The translations under genes were made by a program, and so were the position numbers. From positions 1-19,092 of the forward strand of contig CAZTDD010000130.1 in NCBI GenBank assembly GCA_964612675.1: a DNA stretch of 19,092 bases, given 5' to 3'. A model generated the notes under the pieces. It worked only from the letters and a program-made list of their open reading frames with translations. It did no database searches and had not been told where the DNA came from. Source of the DNA: CAZTDD01 sp964612675 (GTDB lineage Bacteria; Hinthialibacterota; Hinthialibacteria; Hinthialibacterales; JAKPRU01). Below, in pieces: positions 1 through 7,986 of the stretch (position 1 is its first letter; every line of letters starts with the position of its first letter).

Positions 1-228
1 CTCAACCCCCTCTGTATCTTCATCGTTCGTGGCGGGGGACTCGTCAACCCCCTCTCTACCTTCATCGTTCGTGGCGGGGGACTCGTCGAATCCGCCGGGG
101 TATTCCGTAAACTCACCCATCGAGTCAAATGTGTAGACTCGTTCCGGCGTCAACAAGAATTCACCGTCTTGGCCGGCGCACGGCACCGCGACGATAACTA
201 CGCCCAGAATAAACACGACCTGTTTCAT
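1..228 (-). CDS. Small secreted protein with 14-residue tandem repeats, 3' end beyond window
   Basis: The reading frame opens at an ATG (complement of 226-228) and stays open for 76 codons to the window edge, so the C-terminus is missing. A GGAGG ribosome binding site lies five bases before the start codon. The N-terminus, MKQVVFILGVVIVAVPCAGQ, looks like a signal peptide: one lysine, a hydrophobic core and a small-residue cleavage region. It could alternatively be a weak lipoprotein signal around Cys17. The mature part is acidic. From about residue 48 it carries a 14-residue repeat (DESPATNDE, two variable residues, then EGV), present twice before the edge. I do not recognise the family. The frame-preserving repeat, good SD and signal peptide argue for a real gene. 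The repeat tract is probably a flexible, acidic, surface or periplasmic segment. Confidence 0.6.
   Translation of the reverse strand, partial: MKQVVFILGVVIVAVPCAGQDGEFLLTPERVYTFDSMGEFTEYPGGFDESPATNDEGREGVDESPATNDEDTEGVE
3..86. repeat. 42-bp direct tandem repeat, two units
   Basis: Units at 3-44 and 45-86 are 42 bp each and differ at only two positions (unit positions 12 and 15). The length is a multiple of three, and both units are read in one frame by the minus-strand gene as the 14-residue DESPATNDE repeat. The tract may continue beyond the left edge, although bases 1-2 do not match the expected end of a further unit. Confidence 0.85.
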
Positions 229-518
229 AATGACCTCCGCGACTTTGTGGTGGGTTGGCGGGCCAAGGCCCACGGTACGACTGGGGGAATCATTGCACGC
301 GAGAGCAGGGGTGTCTAGTAGGTGGTTGGCAATACAAGGCCCCTCACCCCGGCCCTCTCCCAGAGGGAGAGGGGACTCTTCACTGGGTCGTCAGATTTGA
401 ATGCGAGTCATTTGGCCCAATCCACAATCCGTTGAACTGCCCACCAAGCAGGAGTACGATTCTCTGACTTGAGATTGAACTTAAGTTTCTCAGAGGAATA
501 CTCGATAAGGAGAAAACC
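229..518. other. Divergent intergenic region with two palindromes
   Basis: This 290-bp region separates the minus-strand secreted-protein gene from the plus-strand DUF1080 gene, so it must hold both promoters. I could not identify convincing -35/-10 pairs. It contains a GC-rich dyad at 250-273 (GTGGG pairing with CCCAC around an inner GGGCC/GGCCC) and a copy of the dispersed palindromic repeat at 341-374. The open frame at 255-467 merely translates these repeats and has no ribosome binding site or recognisable domain. Confidence 0.5.
341..374. repeat. Dispersed palindromic repeat, copy 1
   Basis: The copy starts with a CCCTCACCCCGG lead-in. A perfect hairpin follows: CCCTCTCCC arm (353-361), AGA loop (362-364), GGGAGAGGG arm (365-373). 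The same arms recur at 16675, 16741, 18849 and 19032. The absence of a U-tract argues against a simple intrinsic terminator. It resembles a REP-like or MITE-like intergenic repeat. Confidence 0.8.
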
Positions 519-1661
519 ATGATCCGCAAAACCACTACTGTCTTGATCTTTGTCTGCCTCGCACTGCCAACATTTGCCGCTGAAACCGGCTGGCAATATC
601 TCTTCAACGGAGAGAATCTCGACGGCTGGAAAGTCGTCGGTGAGCAGGACTGGAGTGTCCAGGATGGGAATATCGTCGTGAAATCCGTCAGCAGAGAGAC
701 CGGCTGGCTGGTCACAGAAGAGGAATACAGCGACTTCGTTCTCCGGTTCCGATTCCGGTGGATGGGAGGCGACAGCGGAATCCAATTTCGAAGCCGCTTC
801 GAGAATGAAGAGATGAACGGATACCAGGCCAATCTGGATGCCGACCGCGAGTTTGCAACCGGTTCGCTCCTGGAGTTAAACGGACGCCAAGTCCTTCAAG
901 AATCAAAACACGCCGCACCGATGTTAGTCGAAAAGGGCAAGTGGACCGAATACGAAATCTCCGCTATCGGCAACCATATCGAACTTCGCGTCAATGGCCT
1001 CAAAACAGTCGACATGAAAGATGAGAAAGGACCGAAGAGCGGCTTTATCGCCCTTCAAATGTTGTCCGATCCGGGGGCAACGATCGAGTGGTCGAACATT
1101 CGTATCCTGGAAATTCCCGAAGGCGCACACTGGAAATCGCTGTTCAACGGCCGAGACCTGTCCGGCTGGCGTGAGGTCGGCGATGCGACCTGGGACGCGG
1201 TCGGCGACGCAATCCTGGGCAGATCGAAAGGCGGCGGCTATGGATGGCTTCTGTCGGAAGAAAAATACAAGAACTTCCATTTCTCCACTCGGTTTCGAAT
1301 GCCGAAAGGAAATTCCGGCATCCAATTCCGAAGCTGGCAGGTTGATGACATGATCCACGGTTTCCAGGCCGATCTTGCTTCAGACAGCGATTGGATCAGC
1401 GGCCATCTCTATGATCAAAGCGAGCGGGGTGTTTTAGTAAAACCCGAACGCGATTTCAGCAAAGTAATCAATTGGCAGGGCTGGAATACCTACGAAATCA
1501 CCGCCTTCGGTCCCAAGGTGGAGCTCTTCATCAACGGAATCAAATCGATCGAGTACTCCGATCCCAGCCGCGTCAAAGCAGGCGTCTTCGCCTTCCAGAT
1601 CCATTCCGGACAGGTCATGGAAACCGGCTGGAAAGACATCCGGATCGTTTCTTTCGATTGA
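519..1661 (+). CDS. Secreted protein with two tandem DUF1080 (3-keto-disaccharide hydrolase) domains
   Basis: This 380-residue protein starts at an ATG preceded by a strong AAGGAG ribosome binding site. Residues 1-21 form a Sec signal peptide (MIRK, hydrophobic core, TFAA). Two homologous DUF1080/PF06439 concanavalin-like beta-sandwich domains follow at about 25-198 and 205-379. Each opens with W-x-x-LFNG-x-(N/D)L-x-GW and contains a (D/N)SGIQFR motif (85-91 and 265-271). Each also has a GYQA- or GFQA-like segment, a TGSL- or SGHL-like turn and a closing W-x-(N/D)-IRI strand. Family members act on 3-keto-glycosides released by Gfo/Idh/MocA oxidoreductases, or serve as carbohydrate-binding or hydrolytic modules in the periplasm. 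Single-domain proteins are the common form, so this is an internal duplication. The halves have diverged and may not both be catalytic. It is transcribed alone, with no same-strand gene near it. The family call is firm; the exact substrate is unknown. Confidence 0.88.
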   Translation: MIRKTTTVLIFVCLALPTFAAETGWQYLFNGENLDGWKVVGEQDWSVQDGNIVVKSVSRETGWLVTEEEYSDFVLRFRFRWMGGDSGIQFRSRFENEEMNGYQANLDADREFATGSLLELNGRQVLQESKHAAPMLVEKGKWTEYEISAIGNHIELRVNGLKTVDMKDEKGPKSGFIALQMLSDPGATIEWSNIRILEIPEGAHWKSLFNGRDLSGWREVGDATWDAVGDAILGRSKGGGYGWLLSEEKYKNFHFSTRFRMPKGNSGIQFRSWQVDDMIHGFQADLASDSDWISGHLYDQSERGVLVKPERDFSKVINWQGWNTYEITAFGPKVELFINGIKSIEYSDPSRVKAGVFAFQIHSGQVMETGWKDIRIVSFD

Positions 1662-1883
1662 AAAGAATGAGCACAGCCATAGTCAGCAAAAAGGGAATTG
1701 AGTAGGGTGCCATGCCGGCACCGAGAAGCTCCTTCGCAGGAACGACGGGCAGGAATATCGAGTTTTCTGCCTCTCGCAAACACTGGAGGCCGCACCAGCG
1801 CGTCGAGGAGCGGGCATGGAACCCGTGCTCAGCCTTTCGACGAACTCGGGAACCGCGATCTGGTTTCTACTGCCGGATTTAGG
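1662..1883. other. Convergent intergenic region with two hairpins
   Basis: The region lies between the ends of the DUF1080 gene (+) and the helicase gene (-). It holds a 6-bp perfect stem, GGTGCC/GGCACC, with a 5-nt loop at 1706-1722. A second, imperfect stem (GAGC-GGG against CCC-GT-GCTC) lies at about 1807-1830. Either could act as a bidirectional transcript end, but neither has a clear T-tract. I see no gene here. Confidence 0.35.
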
Positions 1884-4373
1884 TTAATCGTCCTTCTTAT
1901 CCCCCTGCCCCTGGAACGCTTTCGCGAGTTCCCCAAAAGCATCGGCGAATTTCTTGACCGTCGCCGGTTCGGGCAGTGGCAACTTCAAGTAACTCTCTCC
2001 TGTCTTGTCATCTTTGGCAACGAGACCGCTCAGCTGCGAGGATACACTCGCAGAATGATCGCCCCGTTGCGCGGCAGTCAGTGCCTGGCCGAGTTTGCCG
2101 AGAAACTCCACACCGGTTGAAATCGCTTCTTCCCACACTTCGGCACCGGGAGGAGAGGAAGGCTCCACAGGAGGTTTCTCTGTCGCCGTCGCTTCAACGT
2201 CGGCAACAATTTCATCAGCCTCGTCGGTCGCTTCCTGTTCGGCCGAAGCCGTGCGGATATTTTCGGTGGTTTTCTCGACAGTCTCCATGAATCTCTTGAG
2301 TCTCGTTTTCCCAAGGAATACCTCGTTCTGTCCCCCGTCAAGCACCCCCGCAAACACCGATTTTTTGAATTTGAGGACATCGAGCATACTGTGCTCGATC
2401 GTTCCTTTCGATACAAAATGGTTGATCCTGACGTTCCGTTTCTGACCGAGTCGATGAACGCGGCCGATGCGTTGTTCCAAGACAGCCGGGTTCCAAGGCT
2501 GATCCATGTTGATCACATCCGAGGCGTGCTGAAGATTCAGCCCAACACCGCCCGAATCCGTCGACAGAAAAACTCTGCAGGAGGGATCCTCTCTAAATCG
2601 CTCGATTGCAGCATTTCGATGGCGGCTATCCAGCGACCCATGAAAGAAAACATATCCATCACCTCCTGAATTCAGCTCATCGATGAGAAGTTCGTGGGTG
2701 CCTATCCATTGGCTGAACACGACAACCTTTGTATCACCCGATTCTAAAATCTCATCAAGCAGCGTAACCGCCTCGTGTATTTTCGGCCCCTGTTTTGTCT
2801 CTTTATCCAGAAGGAACGTGCTGTTACAAACCATCCGCATATTTTGAAGACAAATCATGAGACGCAGCTGGTCCTTTTCCGGCAAGAATCCGAGACGGTG
2901 CCACTTCGCGACAATCTGCGCGACGGTAGTCCGATTCTCCTCATGGTATTCCCACTGCTCCTCGGTCATGTGGACAAAGAAGTGGTTCTCAATCCGTTCC
3001 GGCAGCTCGTGAAGGACATCCTCTTTTCTGCGCCGGATAAGAATAGGCGCAAGGGTCTCTGTGATATTAGACAGGTTGCTGTATCCGATTACTCTTCCGT
3101 TATCGTCCGTGTGTTGGTGTTCGGCCAGAAACCGAAACAACGGTCCCAAACGAAACCGGTCCACGAATTCCACTATGGAGTGGAGTTCCTCCAGACGGTT
3201 TTCCAACGGCGTTCCGGTGAGAACAAGAGCGTGATCGGACTGAATCTGCTTCACGCTCTGCGCTCTCCGCGTCTTCCAATTCTTGATCCGTTGTGCCTCA
3301 TCCAAGATGACGACATCGGGTGCCCACGCCGCGATCGTATCCAAGTCCCTGTGAATTACTTCATAGTTCGTGATTTTATAAAACGTGTCCGTTTCATACT
3401 TCTCTTGTCGTATCGGCGAGAGACCTTCAATCACTTCGACCGTTCGTCCCGAGAAACGCTCAATCTCCTGTTTCCATTGATATTTCACCGATGTCGGCGC
3501 AATCACTAAGACTCGGCCGGCTCCTGCTGTCCGGGCGAGTATCTCAACCGCAGCGATAGCCTGAACGGTTTTTCCAAGCCCCATATCGTCCGCGATAACG
3601 CAACGACCGGCATTCGCAGCAAACAAACATCCTTTCAGTTGATATGGATACAACTGGATTTTGAGTAATTTGCTCAAATTAGGACTGGAAATTCCTTCGC
3701 GAAACAGGCCGGCAATCTTGTGTCGACGCTGCGCGTCATCCCGCACCTGTACGACAAATTGAAGCGTGTCTTCATAGCACCGAAGTTCGTGACCGTTACG
3801 TGGAGCCTTTTTCAAAAAAGAATGAAAATGCGGGTACGATTCCGGCTTCAGCACACCGTCCTCCCCGAAATATTCGGATGCAAACTGAAGCAGCTCCTGC
3901 GGACATTCTTTCCCGGCCAGGAAACATACTTCGCGCCTACTTCCATACCGGACGTATACTTCCGAATAAGGTGGATGGAACCCTTCACGAAACGCCTTTT
4001 TCGCCCCCCGTTTCCGCTCAAGCTTCGCCAGAGTAAATTCGATGTGCTTGCAAGTCCCCAGTGTGTTGACGGAAAAATCGGGGCACGAGCAATAGTTGTC
4101 ACCTGGGGCTTGACCTCGAATGGCGACTCGGTAGGTTCTACCCGACTGCGGATTGGTCACCAGAAACTCCGAGAAAATCGGATCGTCTCCGATATTCTCC
4201 ATCTCGAATTCCTGTTCACGGCCGAATTCGCGACGTAAGGCAGTCTGCCATTGTTCGAGTGACATATCCTCCGGTTTTCGGGTCCGCGGAGTCTTTTTTT
4301 GTTTCTTCTTAGTTTTCTTACCCCTTTTTCGTTCGCCTTTGGGTAAATCTGCTGCTTTGCGACTCTGTTTCAT
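1884..4373 (-). CDS. SWIM zinc-finger SNF2-family helicase (HepA/RapA-like)
   Basis: This 829-residue protein is read from the ATG at 4371-4373. The frame extends 26 codons further to a TTG at 4451, but that extension is low-complexity and the ATG has a GAGAGGG stretch just upstream, so I prefer the ATG. Domains in order: a lysine/arginine-rich N-terminus (about 5-35) likely to bind nucleic acid; a SWIM zinc finger at 95-110 (CSC ... CKH); the SNF2 N-terminal ATPase lobe with Walker A DDMGLGKT ending near 269, DEAQ box at 358-361 and LTGTPLENR near 385-393; and the helicase C lobe with VFSQW, the STDSGGVGLNLQ motif and the QRIGRVHRLGQ arginine finger motif. After the core comes a tail of about 150 residues, acidic/alanine-rich then predicted helical. 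Family members are DNA translocases that remodel protein-DNA complexes or recycle RNA polymerase. It is monocistronic, and its link with the flanking sugar genes is probably accidental. Confidence 0.92.
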   Translation of the reverse strand: MKQSRKAADLPKGERKRGKKTKKKQKKTPRTRKPEDMSLEQWQTALRREFGREQEFEMENIGDDPIFSEFLVTNPQSGRTYRVAIRGQAPGDNYCSCPDFSVNTLGTCKHIEFTLAKLERKRGAKKAFREGFHPPYSEVYVRYGSRREVCFLAGKECPQELLQFASEYFGEDGVLKPESYPHFHSFLKKAPRNGHELRCYEDTLQFVVQVRDDAQRRHKIAGLFREGISSPNLSKLLKIQLYPYQLKGCLFAANAGRCVIADDMGLGKTVQAIAAVEILARTAGAGRVLVIAPTSVKYQWKQEIERFSGRTVEVIEGLSPIRQEKYETDTFYKITNYEVIHRDLDTIAAWAPDVVILDEAQRIKNWKTRRAQSVKQIQSDHALVLTGTPLENRLEELHSIVEFVDRFRLGPLFRFLAEHQHTDDNGRVIGYSNLSNITETLAPILIRRRKEDVLHELPERIENHFFVHMTEEQWEYHEENRTTVAQIVAKWHRLGFLPEKDQLRLMICLQNMRMVCNSTFLLDKETKQGPKIHEAVTLLDEILESGDTKVVVFSQWIGTHELLIDELNSGGDGYVFFHGSLDSRHRNAAIERFREDPSCRVFLSTDSGGVGLNLQHASDVINMDQPWNPAVLEQRIGRVHRLGQKRNVRINHFVSKGTIEHSMLDVLKFKKSVFAGVLDGGQNEVFLGKTRLKRFMETVEKTTENIRTASAEQEATDEADEIVADVEATATEKPPVEPSSPPGAEVWEEAISTGVEFLGKLGQALTAAQRGDHSASVSSQLSGLVAKDDKTGESYLKLPLPEPATVKKFADAFGELAKAFQGQGDKKDD

Positions 4374-4505
4374 GTCTGCCCTCTCGGTCCGTGGGGTCCC
4401 GGCTATTGGAAGTGCTCCCCCACTTTCGTCCCTATGCGCACCCCTTGTCAAGAATCGCTGCCTTACGTTCGTCCGCCCGTATCAGCGAACCTCGGGGGAG
4501 CCTTC

Positions 4506-4518
4506 TGAGACTGTCTCA
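4506..4518. repeat. Possible terminal inverted-repeat remnant of an IS
   Basis: TGAGACTGTCTCA is a 13-bp perfect palindrome followed by AAAACC. It sits at the far (3') end of the transposase remnant and resembles terminal repeats of the general form GACTGTC-TCAAAA seen in some transposase families. I found no matching terminus near 4850-5000, so the other end is lost or diverged. Confidence 0.35.
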
Positions 4519-4656
4519 AAACCTTGTTCCCGCTCGTCTCATAATGGAGAAATGGCTAGAGCTCCCTCTTTTATGCGGTAATCGAAATTCGCTCAAGCCA
4601 ATTGAGGCACGACCCTTTTCGCGTTTCGGACACTTGCCACCTTCTAGATTACCGCG

Positions 4657-4845
4657 AAACAGTAACTGGATCGAGTACGAGGGACGACCCGTCCGACACT
4701 CCGGCATCGCAACCCCCAAACCCTTCAAATCCAAGTGGTAGACAATCTCCCGAATGAAACGGGCTGGATGATCACTCGCTACCCACTCCTCTATCGACGG
4801 TGGAAGAAGAAATTGCTCTTGATAATTCGTGTCGGTTGTTTGCAT
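4657..4845 (-). pseudogene. Truncated IS1182-type transposase, N-terminal fragment
   Basis: From the ATG at 4843-4845 the frame reads MQTTDTNYQEQFLLPPSIEE, then WVASDHPARF and HLDLKGLGVAMPECRTGRPSYS. This is the characteristic N-terminal (PF05598, DUF772-type) region of IS1182/IS5-like transposases. Homology ends near codon 63, after SIQLLF; a full protein would continue with the conserved KAWLYGY-like helix and then the DDE catalytic core. The frame stays open to 4516, but the remaining residues (RGNLEGGKCPKREKG onward) look unrelated to a transposase. It therefore lacks all catalytic residues and cannot be active. No ribosome binding site is obvious. Confidence 0.72.
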
Positions 4846-5062
4846 GCCTCTACATTGCATGTGTTGTAACTCCACGAAGAGTTCGGAAACGCTTTCGGGA
4901 GCCTCGCATTCTCTCGCTTTATGACCATGCTATTGTCCTTCCATACAGATTCCCTACGTGACTTCCGACGCAAACGTTGCCAGGGGGAAAGGGGGACATT
5001 AGAATGAGTCGTTAGCGAGGTGAACTCTGATTGGGATCATTAAGATCATGAAAGGAAGGACT
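4846..5062. other. Leader region of the fucI-ThuA gene cluster
   Basis: This non-coding stretch of about 215 bp upstream of the first ThuA-like gene must carry the promoter for the seven-gene cluster. I could not pick out a convincing sigma-70 promoter or operator. It holds a GGGGGAAAGGGGGAC purine run near 4983-4997. The short frames on either strand are shadows. Confidence 0.35.
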
Positions 5063-5944
5063 ATGTTGAGAAAACTCACACTAATAACTACGTGTTGCGT
5101 TTTAGTATCCGTGGCCGGGTTGCCCAATACGTCGGCCGCCGAACCGAACATTGTGTTCGTCACAGGCGATGACGAGTACCGTTCGGAAGTCACCATGCCG
5201 ATGATCGCAGAGATTCTCGAAAAGAGGCATGATTTCGATTGTACGGTACTCTACGCGGTCATCCCGGAAACAGGCGTGCGCTGGCCGCGGTACCAAAAGA
5301 ACATCAAAGGACTGGAAGCCTTGAAGGACGCCGATCTGGCGGTTTTCTTCATGCGGTTCCGTGCGCTCCCGGACGACCAGCTCGAGATGATCCTCGATTA
5401 TGTCAACTCAGGACGACCGATTGTCGGGCTTCGCACAAGCACCCACGCGTTCCGGTACCAGGAAGGTCCGAACCAGAAATGGAATGACAAGTTCGGGATC
5501 GACGTGTTCGGTCAGAAGTGGATTACACACCACGGGCACAACTCAGCGACGGATGTATATGTAATCCCCGAGAAGTCCGATCATCCCATTCTCAAGGGGA
5601 TCGATAAGAGTTTCCATTGTGAGTCGTGGCTCTATCATGTCGCCCCTCTCGTGGGCGACTGCGAACCGCTGCTGATCGGGAAGGCAATCAACTCCAACAA
5701 ATACAATCAGTTCGACAAATGGCCGCAGACCCAACCGGTCGCATGGACGAAAACGTATACAGGCCCGAGCGGGAAGACCGCGCCTGTTTTTTTCACAACT
5801 TTGGGACACCCGGAGGATTTTGAGAATGAGTCGATGCGGCGGCTGATCATCAACGGGATCTATTGGGCGTTGGGAAAAGAGGTTCCCAATGGCGGAGCGG
5901 ATGCAAGGCCGGTTGGTACATTCAACGCACCGTATCCACACTGA
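5063..5944 (+). CDS. Secreted ThuA-like domain protein 1
   Basis: I take the ATG at 5063 (293 residues), because the AAAGGAAGG purine-rich ribosome binding site lies just before it; an in-frame ATG at 5048 sits upstream of that site. Residues 1-26 form a Sec signal peptide (MLRKLTL, hydrophobic core, NTSAA). The mature protein is a ThuA-like class-I-glutamine-amidotransferase fold (PF06283). Visible signatures are the first strand NIVFVTGDDEYRSE, the LADAVFF-type strand (DADLAVFFMRFR), GRPIVGLRTSTHAF, the GHNSATDVY segment and the closing FTTLGHPEDFENESMRRL. ThuA proteins convert keto-disaccharide intermediates produced by their ThuB (Gfo/Idh/MocA) partners in trehalose and sucrose use. Export points to work on periplasmic sugars. 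It is first in a cluster with fucI 95 bp downstream. The activity is inferred from the family only. Confidence 0.85.
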   Translation: MLRKLTLITTCCVLVSVAGLPNTSAAEPNIVFVTGDDEYRSEVTMPMIAEILEKRHDFDCTVLYAVIPETGVRWPRYQKNIKGLEALKDADLAVFFMRFRALPDDQLEMILDYVNSGRPIVGLRTSTHAFRYQEGPNQKWNDKFGIDVFGQKWITHHGHNSATDVYVIPEKSDHPILKGIDKSFHCESWLYHVAPLVGDCEPLLIGKAINSNKYNQFDKWPQTQPVAWTKTYTGPSGKTAPVFFTTLGHPEDFENESMRRLIINGIYWALGKEVPNGGADARPVGTFNAPYPH

Positions 5945-6039
5945 ATGTAGAGGTATCGAAAGCGAAGTTGTAGAGAAGGAAGTTTCGGAGAGCATCTTTC
6001 CACCTGATAGAAGAATCATAAGAGAAAGGGTTTTGACTC

Positions 6040-7857
6040 ATGTCGGCTATAGAGAATATGAAAGGTACATCGTTTCGGAATCCCTTCGTTGGTGAACCGC
6101 CGAAAGTGGGTATCCGGCCCGCGATCGACGGACGCCGCAAAGGAGTACGGGAATCGCTGGAAGGTCAAACGATGAACATGGCGGAGTCTGTGGCGACTCT
6201 GATCAGCGAGAATCTTCGTCATTCCAACGGTCTCCCTGTGGAATGCGTCATCGCGGATACGACTATCGGCGGTGTTACGGAGGCGGCTCAAACAGCGGAG
6301 AAATTCGCCCGTGAAGGCGTCGGTGTTTCGCTCACAGTTACACCGTGCTGGTGTTACGGGTCAGAGACGATGGATATGGACCCGCTTATTCCGAAGGCGG
6401 TATGGGGTTTCAACGGAACCGAGCGGCCGGGAGCGGTTTATCTGGCGGCGGTTCTGGCGGCGCACAGTCAGAAGGGCCTGCCGGCGTTCAGTGTGTATGG
6501 GCGCGATGTCCAGGATGCGAACGACACCTCTATTCCCGAAGACGTTAAAGAAAAACTGCTTCAATTCACAAAAGCCGGACTGGCTGTGGCAACCATGCGA
6601 GGCAAATCCTATGTCTCTCTGGGAAATGTTTCGATGGGCATCGCCGGGTCTCTCGTCAATCACGATTTCTTCGAGTCCTATCTCGGCATGCGAGTAGAGA
6701 CAGTGGATATGACGGAATTTGTCCGTCGAATCAACGAAAAGATCTACGACGAAAAGGAATATCAGAATGCCCTCGCTTGGGTCAAAGAAAACTGCAAGGA
6801 GGGAGAGGACACGAATCCCCCTCACCTGCAAATGAGCCGTGAAGAAAAAGACGCCGCGTGGGAAACCTCGGTGAAGATGGCAATCATCGCGCGGGATTTG
6901 ATGATCGGGAACCCGTTGATCGCGGACGAATACGGCGAGGAGGCACTCGGCCGTAACGCGATCCTGGCCGGGTTTCAGGGACAGCGGCAATGGACGGATC
7001 ATTTCCCGAACGGCGATTTTATGGAAGCCGTGCTCAACTCGTCATTCGATTGGAACGGGATCCGCGAGCCGATGATGTTCGCCACAGAGAATGATGCGTT
7101 GAACGGCGTTGCGATGTTGTTCGGCCATCTTTTGACCGACACCGCTCAGATTTTTGCGGATGTGAGAACATTCTGGAGCGCCGAGGCGGTGGAGCGTGTC
7201 ACCAACTATCGACTGACGGGGTATGCAGAAAACGGGATCATCCATTTGATCAACTCGGGAGCCGCCTCGCTTGACGGATGTGGGATGCAGGAACGCGATG
7301 GAAGACCGTGTATGAAACCGTTTTGGGAGATCACACCGGAGGAAGCGGAGAAGTGTATCCAGGCGACGACCTGGTATCCGGGGGAGCGCGAGTATTTCCG
7401 GGGCGGCGGTTACTCGTCTCACTTTGTCACCCGTGCGACCATGCCGATGACAATGACCCGGATCAATCTGATCAAGGGACTCGGCCCTGTGCTTCAAATT
7501 GCGGAAGGCTACAGTGTTCAGCTGCCGGAAGAGGTCCACAGCGTTTTGAATCAGCGTACGAACCCGACATGGCCGACGACCTGGTTCGCTCCACGTTTGA
7601 CAGGACGGGTTCCGTTCGAAGATACCTACTCGGTGATGGCGAACTGGGGCGCAAACCATGGTTCGCTGAGTTACGGCCATATTGGAGCGGAACTGATTAC
7701 GCTTGCATCGATGTTGCGGATACCTGTCTGTATGCACAACGTCGATGAAGAGAAGCTCTTCCGCCCGAGCACCTGGGCCATGTTTGGGGCGATGGACCCG
7801 CTGGGAGCCGATTATCGAGCCTGCGAGAATTTCGGTCCGATATACGGGAAGTATTGA
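6040..7857 (+). CDS. fucI: L-fucose isomerase
   Basis: This 605-residue cytoplasmic enzyme interconverts L-fucose and L-fuculose (and D-arabinose/D-ribulose), the first step of fucose use, and needs Mn2+. It is close to recalled E. coli FucI (591 residues) over its whole length, with an extra N-terminus of about 13 residues. Shared strings include VGIRPAIDGRR, GVRESLE, TVTPCWCYGSETMDMDP, GFNGTERPGAVYLAA, GFQGQRQWTD and RGGGYSS. The metal and catalytic residues align: Glu350 in ATENDALNG, Asp374 in FADVRTFW and His540 in NWGANHG, matching E. coli E337, D361 and H528. An AAAGGG site lies nine bases before the ATG at 6040; an internal ATG at 6058 is possible. It follows a ThuA-like gene and precedes a Tat-exported oxidoreductase. 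No fuculokinase or fuculose-phosphate aldolase gene is in the window. Confidence 0.96.
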   Translation: MSAIENMKGTSFRNPFVGEPPKVGIRPAIDGRRKGVRESLEGQTMNMAESVATLISENLRHSNGLPVECVIADTTIGGVTEAAQTAEKFAREGVGVSLTVTPCWCYGSETMDMDPLIPKAVWGFNGTERPGAVYLAAVLAAHSQKGLPAFSVYGRDVQDANDTSIPEDVKEKLLQFTKAGLAVATMRGKSYVSLGNVSMGIAGSLVNHDFFESYLGMRVETVDMTEFVRRINEKIYDEKEYQNALAWVKENCKEGEDTNPPHLQMSREEKDAAWETSVKMAIIARDLMIGNPLIADEYGEEALGRNAILAGFQGQRQWTDHFPNGDFMEAVLNSSFDWNGIREPMMFATENDALNGVAMLFGHLLTDTAQIFADVRTFWSAEAVERVTNYRLTGYAENGIIHLINSGAASLDGCGMQERDGRPCMKPFWEITPEEAEKCIQATTWYPGEREYFRGGGYSSHFVTRATMPMTMTRINLIKGLGPVLQIAEGYSVQLPEEVHSVLNQRTNPTWPTTWFAPRLTGRVPFEDTYSVMANWGANHGSLSYGHIGAELITLASMLRIPVCMHNVDEEKLFRPSTWAMFGAMDPLGADYRACENFGPIYGKY

Positions 7858-7986
7858 ACGAGGCCGAGGAACGCTTGTGCAGTCCCCCAAAAACGGAAGA
7901 GGGGGCACAGGTATACAGAACGCGGAAAATTGGTAATGATCGTGGAGTTTGTCCGGTAGTTCTTGATAAAAGAAAGGATAGATCTG
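7858..7986. other. 129-bp spacer within the cluster
   Basis: This is the longest gap in the plus-strand cluster. It is long enough for an internal promoter or transcript-processing site, but I see no clear promoter, terminator or small gene. It ends with the GAAAGGA ribosome binding site of the next gene. Confidence 0.3.

Larger units (their letters stand above)
4506..4845 (-). mobile_element. Internally deleted insertion-sequence remnant (IS1182-like)
   Basis: The element keeps the 5' end of a transposase gene (4657-4845) and a possible 3' terminus (palindrome at 4506-4518). Only about 140 bp without coding homology lies between them, so most of the transposase gene (normally well over 1 kb in total) is gone. 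It lies upstream of the helicase gene and on the same strand. The outer boundary at the 5' side cannot be defined from the sequence. Confidence 0.5.

Noticed and set aside
353..373. Intrinsic terminator at the dispersed hairpin
   Set aside because: The stem is strong but no copy is followed by a T-run, copies occur in both orientations, and several lie upstream of genes.
2775..3509. 244-codon open frame on the plus strand opposite the helicase gene
   Set aside because: It is antisense to conserved SNF2 motifs, has no recognisable domain and no convincing ribosome binding site; it is a shadow of the real gene.
4374..4451. 26-residue N-terminal extension of the helicase starting at TTG
   Set aside because: The extension has no family similarity and an ATG with a purine-rich site lies downstream; kept as an alternative start only.
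1884..4845. Anti-phage defence island built on the SNF2 helicase and IS remnant
   Set aside because: No methyltransferase, nuclease, DUF1998 or other DISARM-like partner is adjacent; the helicase is surrounded by sugar-metabolism genes.
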